Shown piece after piece: positions 7,381 through 14,725 of a stretch of 27,757 bases of DNA; position 1 is the stretch's first letter; each line of letters starts with the position of its first letter. The stretch is from the NCBI GenBank assembly GCA_022564385.1, contig JADFLN010000007.1, positions 1-27,757 on the forward strand, written 5' to 3'. Origin of the DNA: Nitrososphaerota archaeon (GTDB lineage Archaea; Thermoproteota; Nitrososphaeria; Nitrososphaerales; Nitrosopumilaceae). A model generated the notes under the pieces. That model was not told where the DNA came from. It saw only the letters and a program-made list of their open reading frames with translations, and did no database searches. Both the position numbers and the translations under genes were made by a program.

Positions 7381-7986
7381 GTGTTTTGTTTGCAAACATG
7401 TCAATTATCTAAAAATGATTTACAAAAATTAGATGAGGTCATTAGTACATTTATCAATCAAAAAATGGTGCTTTCTTTATCTACTTTAACTAATGATGAA
7501 GTAATATTTTCATCAACCAAAACTAGTGAATTGGGTTTAGATGAAATATTTAAAATTGTCCCACAAACAGAATTCAATGAAAATGATGTGGGGGTATACA
7601 TTACATGTGAGGGTGACTTGAAACTTGGAATTTTATTTCATTTGCCATTAGCACAGGCAAAAAAATTAGCATCTGTGTTACTTGGTTCTGAGATAAATAA
7701 TGATTTATCATTAGAAGGAAAATCTTCATTAGCTGAAATAGGCAATATTATGGCTGCCTCTTTCTTTAATGCAATTAACGAAGTGAATGGTTGTAAAATG
7801 AAATCTTCTGTTCCAGGATTGGCAATTGATACTGCAGAAGCATTGTTAGAGTCTCCGATTATTGAATTCGCAGTATCTGATACATTTATTCACACAGTTG
7901 GGGAGTTACATTGTGTAAACTCTAAAATTATCATTTCAACTTCTATATTCCTAGATCCATCTGAAGCAAAAAAATTCATCAGTTAA
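7381..7986 (+). CDS. Second CheC-like CheY-P phosphatase
   Basis: A 201-residue CheC-family protein starting at GTG directly after the cheY stop codon (TAG then GTG), so its translation is likely coupled to cheY. The catalytic signature (D/S)x3Ex2Nx22P is present once, at Ser115, Glu119, Asn122 and Pro145. The N-terminal helix where the other site would be (LQKLDEVISTFINQ) has no Glu/Asn pair. It has the same core as the first CheC of the window (both have SFFNA after the Asn) but no tail with EIDxLL motifs. Having a phosphatase on the same message as its substrate would keep their amounts matched. Confidence 0.87.
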   Translation: MFCLQTCQLSKNDLQKLDEVISTFINQKMVLSLSTLTNDEVIFSSTKTSELGLDEIFKIVPQTEFNENDVGVYITCEGDLKLGILFHLPLAQAKKLASVLLGSEINNDLSLEGKSSLAEIGNIMAASFFNAINEVNGCKMKSSVPGLAIDTAEALLESPIIEFAVSDTFIHTVGELHCVNSKIIISTSIFLDPSEAKKFIS

Positions 7987-8079
7987 AATCAAAAGAATTT
8001 GATTATTTAGGCCAAAATGGAATTATGATTTTCCGATCAATTCCACTTATTCTATAACCTAATTCAATGTACATTATGC

Positions 8080-9468
8080 ATGGTTTCTACGTTCACTGTA
8101 CTCTTTATTTTACTATCCTTAATGTCTGGCATGTTCGTGTTTTCTGGTACAAATGCATATGCTTTTCAAGATTCTGTAATTGTGGGTAATTTTCCTCGTG
8201 ATATTGATATTGACATAATTCTGAATAATTTGTATGTTCCAAATTATGAATCTGGAACTATCTCTGTAATTGATTCAGAAAACATGATTGTCATAGATAC
8301 TATTTCAATAAATAATAAAAATTCTAATCCTACCCAAATTGTAGTAGATTCTAATCGACATTTAGTATTTGTATCTGATAAAATTTCTGGAATTCTTACA
8401 ATAGTTGATGGAATTAATGGGGAAATAATTGATTCCATGTCTATTGGAGACTCATTGTGGGATCTAGACATTAATGATAAAAATGGAAAACTGTATGTAT
8501 CTGATTTGTTAAAAAATGAAATAATCATAGTTGATACAAAAAATTTAGAAATCATTAAATCCATACCTGTTAGTTCAAGTCCATGGTCTGTTATAGTAAA
8601 CCAAAAAACAGGCATGGTGTATGTTGCAAGTGGAATTTCTGAAACAATTCATGTAATTGATGGAGATACTGACAATCTACTTTATGAAATAAATTCTGGT
8701 GTGAAATCTTGGGGGTTATCAATTAATGAAAAAAATAATACACTATATGTAACTAGTTGGGATTCAAATTCAATCACCGTTATCGATCTACAGAGTAATC
8801 AAATAATATATGAAATCCCAATAATCTCTGGAGCATGGAAAATGTCTACTAATCAAAATAATGGTGTGACAATTATCTCAAACGAACATACAAATGAGTT
8901 ATATTTACTTGATGCTGATTCAAGACAATTTCAAACAATAATATTGCCTGACTCCCCCCAGTCTATTACTGTTTCTCCTTTCTCAAATACTATTTATGTA
9001 ACAAATCCATTGAGTAACTCTGTTTCTTCTGTAACTTATGAATATGATTATTTTGAATCTACTCCAATATTTAAAAATATTATTTTAGATTATGAATCTG
9101 ACAGTAGCAATTTAATTTTAGAAGTTGTTGACGGTATATTTAAAATTCCACAACGTCAAGATATTGATACTGACTTAATTTCTGGACTTTTACAAAATAT
9201 TGGAGTTACAGGTGAGTTTGACGGGAATGGAATTGCTCGTCTTTTGTTAGATGATTATAATAAAAAGAAGGAACTTCAACCTGAAACTGTATCAGTTCCT
9301 TCCTGGACTGTAGATCTTGCAATGATGTTTACTGATGAGACTGAAAAATTTATAATTCCTGAAAAAATTGACTGTGATGATATATCTTTCTCATCAATTC
9401 ATGATATTGATAATCTAAATCCCTTTGAAATTTGGCTTAAAATTTTACCTATCTGCGCACTGTCTTAA
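8080..9468 (+). CDS. Secreted YVTN/YncE-type beta-propeller protein
   Basis: The first 30 residues are a signal peptide, hydrophobic through LFILLSLMSGMFVF and ending near NAYAF. Residues 35-325 hold seven copies of the YVTN-family unit, each with a (L/V/I)YV(S/T/P) start and a ...I.VID end: LYVPNYESGTISVID, VFVSDKISGILTIVD, LYVSDLLKNEIIIVD, VYVASGISETIHVID, LYVTSWDSNSITVID, a weaker ELYLLDA copy, and IYVTNPLSNSVSSV. That predicts one closed seven-bladed propeller. The last 130 residues are a separate acidic region of unknown fold. Such proteins sit on archaeal cell surfaces; ligand unknown. Its stop overlaps that of the convergent gene by 3 nt. Confidence 0.85.
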   Translation: MVSTFTVLFILLSLMSGMFVFSGTNAYAFQDSVIVGNFPRDIDIDIILNNLYVPNYESGTISVIDSENMIVIDTISINNKNSNPTQIVVDSNRHLVFVSDKISGILTIVDGINGEIIDSMSIGDSLWDLDINDKNGKLYVSDLLKNEIIIVDTKNLEIIKSIPVSSSPWSVIVNQKTGMVYVASGISETIHVIDGDTDNLLYEINSGVKSWGLSINEKNNTLYVTSWDSNSITVIDLQSNQIIYEIPIISGAWKMSTNQNNGVTIISNEHTNELYLLDADSRQFQTIILPDSPQSITVSPFSNTIYVTNPLSNSVSSVTYEYDYFESTPIFKNIILDYESDSSNLILEVVDGIFKIPQRQDIDTDLISGLLQNIGVTGEFDGNGIARLLLDDYNKKKELQPETVSVPSWTVDLAMMFTDETEKFIIPEKIDCDDISFSSIHDIDNLNPFEIWLKILPICALS

Positions 9469-10175
9469 TCATTTTCTTTTTCTTGTATGAATGAGAATGA
9501 TGCTCTAATGATTCCAATTCCAAAAATAATAACTAAGCAAATTGCTGAGATGTATACTAGTGCAGGAACTGATTTTATCCAAAAATTAAATTCTGATTGA
9601 TAAAGTGCGCTTGTAGATATGCCTGCAAAAATTAATGATAATGTAATCATGCATCCAAATACGTTTGTACCTATTAGATGAATCCATGATAAAATATTAT
9701 TAAATCCTGTGAATCTTTTGTTTTGATTTATTTCAATATGATTATAGAATAATCCTGTAATTGTTAATCCCACAGTCAAACTAATTTGTAGAATAAACCC
9801 AAAAAAGAAAATTCCCAAATCATCTGTGAATGCAAATTCAAACATATTTTCTATATTTCCATTAAAAACAAGAATTTGATTTAAAAACAGTGCAATTGTT
9901 AGTCCAATAACAATGGCTCCTTGGATCATAGCCGATATGATGAATCTTTTTCCAAATTTTCCGGTCTCATATTCATCAGAAATCTCAAGAAATTTTATTT
10001 TTTTAATTCTTTTTTCTAGATTAATATAATCATTAAATTTTTCCATTAACTGATCTTCTTCTTTTGATTCATACTCATAATTACTAAAATCATCCGTATC
10101 CGAAAACCCCATGTATAATTCACTGACATTTTGATAATATGGTATATTGTGTGTTAATTGAACAAACTGTAGCAC
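9465..10175 (-). CDS. Four-helix membrane protein of unknown function
   Basis: About 95 hydrophilic, acidic residues, probably partly coiled (EEDQLMEKFNDYINLEKR), are followed by four membrane segments at about residues 78-98, 125-148, 162-187 and 199-222. The last few residues are charged (FIQEKEND). The frame starts at GTG 10175. An ATG at 10112 (MGFSDTDDFSNYE) is an equally good start and would remove 21 residues. There are no recognisable catalytic residues. It is divergent from a receiver gene across a 70-nt gap with an inverted repeat, so the two may be regulated together. Confidence 0.65.
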   Translation of the reverse strand: MLQFVQLTHNIPYYQNVSELYMGFSDTDDFSNYEYESKEEDQLMEKFNDYINLEKRIKKIKFLEISDEYETGKFGKRFIISAMIQGAIVIGLTIALFLNQILVFNGNIENMFEFAFTDDLGIFFFGFILQISLTVGLTITGLFYNHIEINQNKRFTGFNNILSWIHLIGTNVFGCMITLSLIFAGISTSALYQSEFNFWIKSVPALVYISAICLVIIFGIGIIRASFSFIQEKEND

Positions 10176-10195
10176 ATGAAAATCTATGATACACT

Positions 10196-10216
10196 TTGTT
10201 TGAATTGAACAAACAA
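10196..10216. promoter_or_regulatory. Inverted repeat TTGTTTG / CAAACAA in divergent promoter
   Basis: Two exact 7-nt arms, TTGTTTG (10196-10202) and CAAACAA (10210-10216), flank a 7-nt spacer between two divergent genes. The right arm overlaps the GAACAAAC element at 10207-10214, which lies 34 nt before the ATG at 10249. A second GAACAAAC copy is at 10160-10167. This could be a dimeric regulator site. Confidence 0.4.
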
Positions 10217-10248
10217 TATGTGATTAATGAGGAAAGTGTTCAAAAAAT

Positions 10249-10617
10249 ATGCAAAAACGAATTTTGATAGCAGAAGATAATAAATTCACAGCTATACAAT
10301 ACACCAAATTACTTGAAAGTCAAAATCATTTTGTAGACGTATCTATTGATGGTGATGAATGTATTAAAAAATATAATGAAAGCATTGATAAATCCTCTAA
10401 CAAGTCTAATTTTGATGTTATACTTTTAGATCATTCAATGCCAATGAAAAGTGGCGCAGAAATTGCCGCAGATATTCTATCATCAAATCCTGATCAAAAA
10501 ATCATTATTGCATCAGCATATGCATTATCCACTGAAAAAAATTATTCAAAACTAAAAGATAAACTTATTTTTCTCCAAAAACCATTTGAACTCTCAAAAA
10601 TATTAGAATTAATTTAA
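10249..10617 (+). CDS. Stand-alone receiver-domain response regulator
   Basis: A 122-residue receiver domain with Glu9-Asp10, phospho-acceptor Asp61 (LLDHSMPMKSG), Ser in IASAY and a lysine in LQKPF. There is no output domain. The loop before the phospho-acceptor strand is about eight residues longer than usual (ESIDKSSNKSNF), a feature shared with the receiver encoded at 16699, which also has ASAY and LQKPF, so the two look like paralogues. Two-component output in this lineage often consists of such single domains; its kinase cannot be named. Confidence 0.85.
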   Translation: MQKRILIAEDNKFTAIQYTKLLESQNHFVDVSIDGDECIKKYNESIDKSSNKSNFDVILLDHSMPMKSGAEIAADILSSNPDQKIIIASAYALSTEKNYSKLKDKLIFLQKPFELSKILELI

Positions 10618-10674
10618 AATTTAACGTTTACACACGTGATCCGAGTAGAAAATAATTTCAACATAAACACAAAG

Positions 10675-10699
10675 TTAACTGTTGTTAGACAATAGTTAA
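10675..10699. repeat. Imperfect inverted repeat
   Basis: Arms TTAACTGTTG (10675-10684) and CAATAGTTAA (10690-10699) match at nine of ten positions around a 5-nt spacer in the gap after the receiver gene. It may be an operator or transcript hairpin. The rest of the 10618-10866 gap shows only short ATTAATCAGT direct repeats. Confidence 0.35.
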
Positions 10700-10866
10700 A
10701 CAACCAAAATTTTACTAGAAACTTTAGATATGATTAATGATTGGTTTTATTATTAATCAGTGCAAAGTGTAGATTAATCAGTAATGGTGTTTTCCTTTCA
10801 ATTTGCCCAACTCTGATCCTTTAAACTTCTCATTATTCATCAAAATACTAAACCATATTACAAAAA

Positions 10867-11889
10867 TTATAGATTGTGAGATTCATAATTTACAACAGCA
10901 TATGTTTTTGATGTCTGCCATATTGCCTCATCAATTCTGAATTTCACGTTACACAAAGTGCAATTATTAATTAAAAGTGGTTCAGAAAATGTATCATTAC
11001 ATTTACTACACGAAAAAAAGTTTGTGGTTTTTTTATAATCTACACCAAGACATCCAATATCTTTTCTACATTTTTGGCATTTTCCGTCAATATAGTTTCG
11101 TTCAAGAGATATATTTCCACAGCGATAATGTTCAATTAAATCAGATTGTGTAAAGTTTGGAGATTGGCAAGCAGTACAGCAATATGTTGCATGTATTGAA
11201 CTGCTCTGACAGTTATTACAAATGATCTGAGTTATTTCATTTTTTTCTATTAAAAGACCATCTCTTTCCATATTAGAAATTATTTCATCAAGTTTTAAGG
11301 GATCATTTACAATTGTTTTTAAGTCTTCAAGTACAAGTGTAGAATGTTTTTGTAGATAGCTGATTATCTTTTCATTAGCATTATTATCAAATAGTTTTTC
11401 TTCTGTTTTAATATTTTTTATGACCGTACTTAATTCATCTAATGATAACGGAATTTGTAAATTCCAGTAAATTCCATTTGAGACCATGTCTTGGACTTTT
11501 TTTGATTTATTATCATAGGTACTAACTAGAATAATTTTAGTGTCCAAATAAATTTGATGTATGAGATTTACGATCGGTAAAATATCCGTATAAGGAAGAA
11601 AGTTTAAGAAAATTATTGGCGGTTTACCAGATTTTATTAATTTTTCAAATGAATACAATCCCGATGCTGCAGTATGATTTACGTGAATTTTTTTAAATCC
11701 AAGTTTGTTCAAAATACTGGTAATTTTTATTGAAGATATTTCGCTGTCTTCAATAATTAAAATTTCTTTGTCATAAATAAGATCAAAATTTTCAATGTAA
11801 TTATAAGTAGTTCTAAATAACATAATTATTAGAAATAATATGACTTTGTAAATTATCATTAAGTTGTTTAGATTGATCATACATTGCAT
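10867..11889 (-). CDS. Pseudo-receiver, winged-helix and zinc-ribbon protein
   Basis: Residues 42-160 have the receiver fold (EILIIEDSEISS at strand 1), but the phospho-acceptor position is Asn96 (IIFLNFLPYTD) and the invariant lysine is Ile146 (LQIPLS), so it should not be phosphorylated normally. Residues 170-220 look like a winged helix (DEIISNMERDGLLIEKNE). The rest holds many cysteines in zinc-ribbon pairs: CNNC (224-227), CCTAC, a single YRCG, CQKC, CSKC and CTLC. The whole suggests a DNA- or RNA-binding regulator that senses something other than phosphate. The ATG at 11889 adds a hydrophobic stretch (residues 11-25); the ATG at 11823 would avoid it and may be the true start. Confidence 0.7.
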   Translation of the reverse strand: MQCMINLNNLMIIYKVILFLIIMLFRTTYNYIENFDLIYDKEILIIEDSEISSIKITSILNKLGFKKIHVNHTAASGLYSFEKLIKSGKPPIIFLNFLPYTDILPIVNLIHQIYLDTKIILVSTYDNKSKKVQDMVSNGIYWNLQIPLSLDELSTVIKNIKTEEKLFDNNANEKIISYLQKHSTLVLEDLKTIVNDPLKLDEIISNMERDGLLIEKNEITQIICNNCQSSSIHATYCCTACQSPNFTQSDLIEHYRCGNISLERNYIDGKCQKCRKDIGCLGVDYKKTTNFFSCSKCNDTFSEPLLINNCTLCNVKFRIDEAIWQTSKTYAVVNYESHNL

Positions 11890-12042
11890 TTACGGGTTGT
11901 CTAATCAGAACAAACAAACTACTAGATATAACTAAATTTCTTAATCAAAACATAATTTACCATTATGAGTAAAAGAGGAAATAAAAATTCCTGTTAATTT
12001 GAATCTGTCAAGTCAGCCTAGTTGAAACTAGATTAAAAAAAA

Positions 12043-12330
12043 TCATTTGTTTTTCAATCCCATGTTATTCCAAAAATTCACCCAGTCATTACTCAACCTC
12101 ATTACGGGATTTGAGGTTTCATTCACCATTTTGATGTTTTTTATAATCATGGCACACACTTGAGATGACATGTTGTTTTGAAATTGGACAAACCATGTGG
12201 CATTATCCATTGATTCATGAATAATTTTTTGTGCATAGTCTGGAATGTGGTAGTCTTTTTCATTATTTCTTATAAGATATTGTTGGGTGGAATCTAGTAT
12301 TTTTTTCCAAGATTGGACACTGAAGAGGAA
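12043..12330 (-). pseudogene. 3' remnant of a minus-strand gene, 5' end lost
   Basis: On the minus strand an open frame ending in TGA at 12043-12045 reads like real protein: DYHIPDYAQKIIHESMDN, TWFVQFQNNMSSQV and NDWVNFWNNMGLKNK. Upstream it runs only to an in-frame TGA at 12331-12333, and no start codon with a sensible context occurs before the first ATG deep inside. Its 5' side abuts the 5'-truncated plus-strand remnant at about 12300-12330. The simplest reading is that a deletion or rearrangement removed the start regions of two divergent genes. The family is not recognised. Confidence 0.5.
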
Positions 12331-13020
12331 TCAGAAGAATTAGTTGAAATTGAAAGAATAACAAATGAAAATGAATATGTTCCTATTGAAAGAGAATAGC
12401 AAATATCGGGACCATTTCAATTAGATAAAAGTGAATATGCAATTGGCGAGAAAATCTTGCTTAGAGTAATTGGATTGGATATTGATGAAAAAGAAGAGAT
12501 TGCATTTATGAGACCCATAAGTGAAATTGCTTTCAAAGAATACACAACAATATCATTTGATGGAGCAAAAAAAGAAGGATTCAACTTTTACATTGACCCT
12601 CAAATATCTGCAGCTAGTGAAATTTATTCAATAGATGAACTTGTTGGGGGGTGGATAGTTGTTTTTAGAGAAACAAACTATCAGGTTCTAAAATTTAATA
12701 TTACAGAAAAAGTTCTTTCAGGTACAAATACTGAATCAGTACCTAAAAAATTAACAATTGCCTCTTTTGTAGATAAAACAAAAAATCCTCAATCATACAT
12801 TGACAGATACAATAATGAACCAACATACAAGAAATGGTTCCATGAAAACTATCCAGGATATGATTCCATAGAACAAGCAGTAGGACTAGAACTAACACAA
12901 AAGATTCCAGATTGGGTGAAGAATATCTTTGGATGGTATGCAGCAGACCAAGTTTCTGAAGATGAACTACTTAATGCGATAAAGTATTTGATTAATGAAG
13001 GAATTTTAGTAGTTGATTAA
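12298..13020 (+). pseudogene. 5'-truncated, stop-interrupted gene with thaumarchaeal C-terminal domain
   Basis: The plus-strand frame opens at 12298 without a start codon, reads an acidic segment (DTEEESEELVEIERIT), hits an in-frame TAG at 12397-12399, and continues in the same frame with ISGPFQLDKSEYAIGEKI to the stop at 13018. The first usable start after the TAG is the TTG at 12457 (187 residues). The body resembles the secreted beta-sandwich proteins common in ammonia-oxidising archaea. Its end (IPDWVKNIFGWYA...SEDELLNAIKYLI) is a recurring C-terminal domain in that phylum. The continuous frame on both sides of the TAG argues for a decayed gene; a shortened but functional product starting at 12457 cannot be excluded. 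Confidence 0.6.
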
Positions 13021-13047
13021 ATGAAGTCTGTAATAATTATCGCAATA
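13021..13047 (+). repeat. Copy 1 of a repeated gene start
   Basis: Directly after the stop at 13018-13020, 27 nt encoding MKSVIIIAI match the first 27 nt of the gene at 13919 (MKPVIIIAI) at 25 positions, after which similarity ends and the frame closes within seven codons. It looks like the remnant of a second copy of that small gene, or a recombination end-point. Confidence 0.6.
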
Positions 13048-13060
13048 ATGAGGAATAGGG

Positions 13061-13477
13061 GTGGGTCGTAGGGGTTCTGATGATTGGAGAGGTTGGAAAG
13101 ATGGAAAATATGATAATAGATATTCTAGAAATTATAAACGGAATAGAAATAAGACAAAACCAGTCATAGTGGGAATTGTATTTTTATTAATTATTGGAGT
13201 TTTTGGATTTATTCTATTGGAACAAGGATATCTTGATGAATCAATTCAAAACACACCTCAAGAGGTTCAAGATATTAGCAAAACTGCCAAGAACTTTGCA
13301 ATTGAAACTACAGAAAAGTTAAGTGAAACAATTAATGAAATATCAAATGCTATTCCAATTGATCTAGAACCAAACTTAAAACTAGAAGATTGTTCAAAAT
13401 ACAAAAAAGAAATACAGGATCGCACAGATATGGGAGAAGCATATCTTGCACTACAAAAAACAAAGGCATGTGAGTAA
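13061..13477 (+). CDS. Single-pass membrane protein, possibly interrupted by a stop
   Basis: A 138-residue protein beginning at GTG, with a very basic N-terminus (RRGSDDWRGWKDG, then RNYKRNRNKTK), one membrane segment at about residues 45-65 (IVGIVFLLIIGVFGFILL) and a helical C-terminal part with two cysteines. The arginine-rich start should stay in the cytoplasm with the rest outside. The frame does not end naturally: beyond the TAA at 13475-13477 it stays open for 28 codons and joins the next gene in the same phase. The two may be halves of one protein of about 280 residues split by a nonsense mutation. Function unknown. Confidence 0.55.
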   Translation: MGRRGSDDWRGWKDGKYDNRYSRNYKRNRNKTKPVIVGIVFLLIIGVFGFILLEQGYLDESIQNTPQEVQDISKTAKNFAIETTEKLSETINEISNAIPIDLEPNLKLEDCSKYKKEIQDRTDMGEAYLALQKTKACE

Positions 13478-13561
13478 CACAATAAGCAAATTGAGATAAA
13501 ACAAGGTACAGTTACATCCCAATCTAAACAAGCAAAAAATTATCCAACTGTAACTCTAAAA

Positions 13562-13909
13562 ATGGATAACAAACCAAGCGGTGGTGCTACTGCTGACTTT
13601 AAAATTAATACAGTACGTGTAGTGGATAGTGATTATTATAAAATAATCAATATCACTATGCAAATGACTGTACACATGAAACTGCAAGATCAAATCTATT
13701 TCCTACCTACTGCATTATGGGTTTTAAAAAGTCCAAGTGGTGAGATTTATGTTGAACAATGTCATGGCACACAATTTGACATGCAGACAATCACTGGTAA
13801 ACAAAACCCCAACATCACATGGGATATTTGCTATCATGTTGAGAAGGAACTGAATAAATTTGATTTATTCAAAGATTCCACGAAGTTTGGGACAATAATT
13901 CTTGATTGA
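13562..13909 (+). CDS. Probable extracellular beta-rich protein, or 3' half of a split gene
   Basis: The ATG at 13562 gives 115 residues rich in beta strands (KINTVRVVDSDYYKIINITMQM) with two cysteines, reminiscent of small secreted Ig-like domains. The coding look starts earlier: codons 13478-13561 in the same frame read IKQGTVTSQSKQAKNYPTVT without any start codon. Because that frame is also the frame of the preceding gene, I think a single longer membrane-anchored protein has been split by the TAA at 13475. On its own this piece has no signal peptide. Confidence 0.5.
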   Translation: MDNKPSGGATADFKINTVRVVDSDYYKIINITMQMTVHMKLQDQIYFLPTALWVLKSPSGEIYVEQCHGTQFDMQTITGKQNPNITWDICYHVEKELNKFDLFKDSTKFGTIILD

Positions 13910-13918
13910 GATCAGAAA

Positions 13919-13945
13919 ATGAAACCTGTAATAATTATCGCAATA
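13919..13945 (+). repeat. Copy 2 of a repeated gene start
   Basis: The first nine codons of the small membrane protein (MKPVIIIAI) match 13021-13047 at 25 of 27 bases, 898 bp apart in direct orientation. Confidence 0.6.
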
Positions 13946-14143
13946 GCAGTTATTTTGATCGTTTTTGTTAGCGCAATAATTTTTGAAGATTATACAAACA
14001 CACAACAAAAAGCATTATTGGAATGCACAAATATACTACGAGGTTTTACTGCTGATATGTTTGATAGATACCATGATGAAAATGAATCTGTGTTTGATAA
14101 ACACGCTGAATGTATGACAAAATATGATGAGAAATATGGATAA
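13919..14143 (+). CDS. Small membrane-anchored hypothetical protein
   Basis: This 74-residue protein has one N-terminal membrane segment (PVIIIAIAVILIVFVSAII, residues 3-21) followed by an acidic, helical domain with two cysteines (ALLECTNIL and HAECMTKY). The first 27 nt are repeated at 13021-13047. It starts 9 nt after the previous stop, so it may share a transcript. No family is recognised. Confidence 0.6.
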   Translation: MKPVIIIAIAVILIVFVSAIIFEDYTNTQQKALLECTNILRGFTADMFDRYHDENESVFDKHAECMTKYDEKYG

Positions 14144-14362
14144 GATGAATTCGATTCTAAACTCTTTTCGTTCAAGTTTCAAACAATACTATTCTGAAAA
14201 ACTCTCTAGATACCGTCTGTTTCCCTTCCTAGAAATGGGGCATTCTATTTTTATCGATAATAAGTAAAAATATATTCATCTAAAATTTGAGTACTTGTAG
14301 TGTCTATTTTTTTGAACAGACCGTCTTTAATGAACTATGAAATTTTAAATTAACTGGTTGGA

Positions 14363-14521
14363 ATGATGTTTAGACAGATATTTGATGATGAATTATTAGA
14401 TGAGGAATTTTTTGAATATTTGGGAAAAAAAATAGAACCTAAAGTTATGGAAGAATTACAAGTAAAATATGATTTCAGTGAAATAACAAAATACCGCCAT
14501 ATCAATATTGGTTGGGAATAA
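14363..14521 (+). CDS. Possible small acidic protein (52 residues)
   Basis: A short frame starting with two adjacent ATGs encodes MMFRQIFDDELLDEEFFEYL and ends ITKYRHINIGWE. It is acidic and helical. It is the only coding-like stretch in the 14144-14725 gap; elsewhere in that gap I see only AT-rich sequence without clear repeats or RNA genes. Codon choice resembles that of the neighbouring genes, but there is no strong ribosome site. Confidence 0.35.
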   Translation: MMFRQIFDDELLDEEFFEYLGKKIEPKVMEELQVKYDFSEITKYRHINIGWE

Positions 14522-14725
14522 AGATATGGGGTGAATCAATACTACATAGTCTATTAGAAAATTTACTTTCAAATTAAGAGTTGATAGATAATATTGATTC
14601 AGAATGCTAGTAAAAATTAGGTTATGACACTATGTGTGTGATGTGAATTTGTTTTTTATCTTCAAAAAATGTACATCATAAAGCAATATACTCATATATG
14701 ATAAATTATGCTTTTTAATTGTTTT

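Noticed and set aside
11965..11997. Ten-codon frame MSKRGNKNSC
   Set aside because: Too short to support, and 45 nt from the nearest octamer instead of 33-36.
14144..14725. tRNA or structured RNA in the gap
   Set aside because: No T-loop or acceptor-stem pattern and no strong inverted repeat was found on reading; only a short possible gene at 14363.
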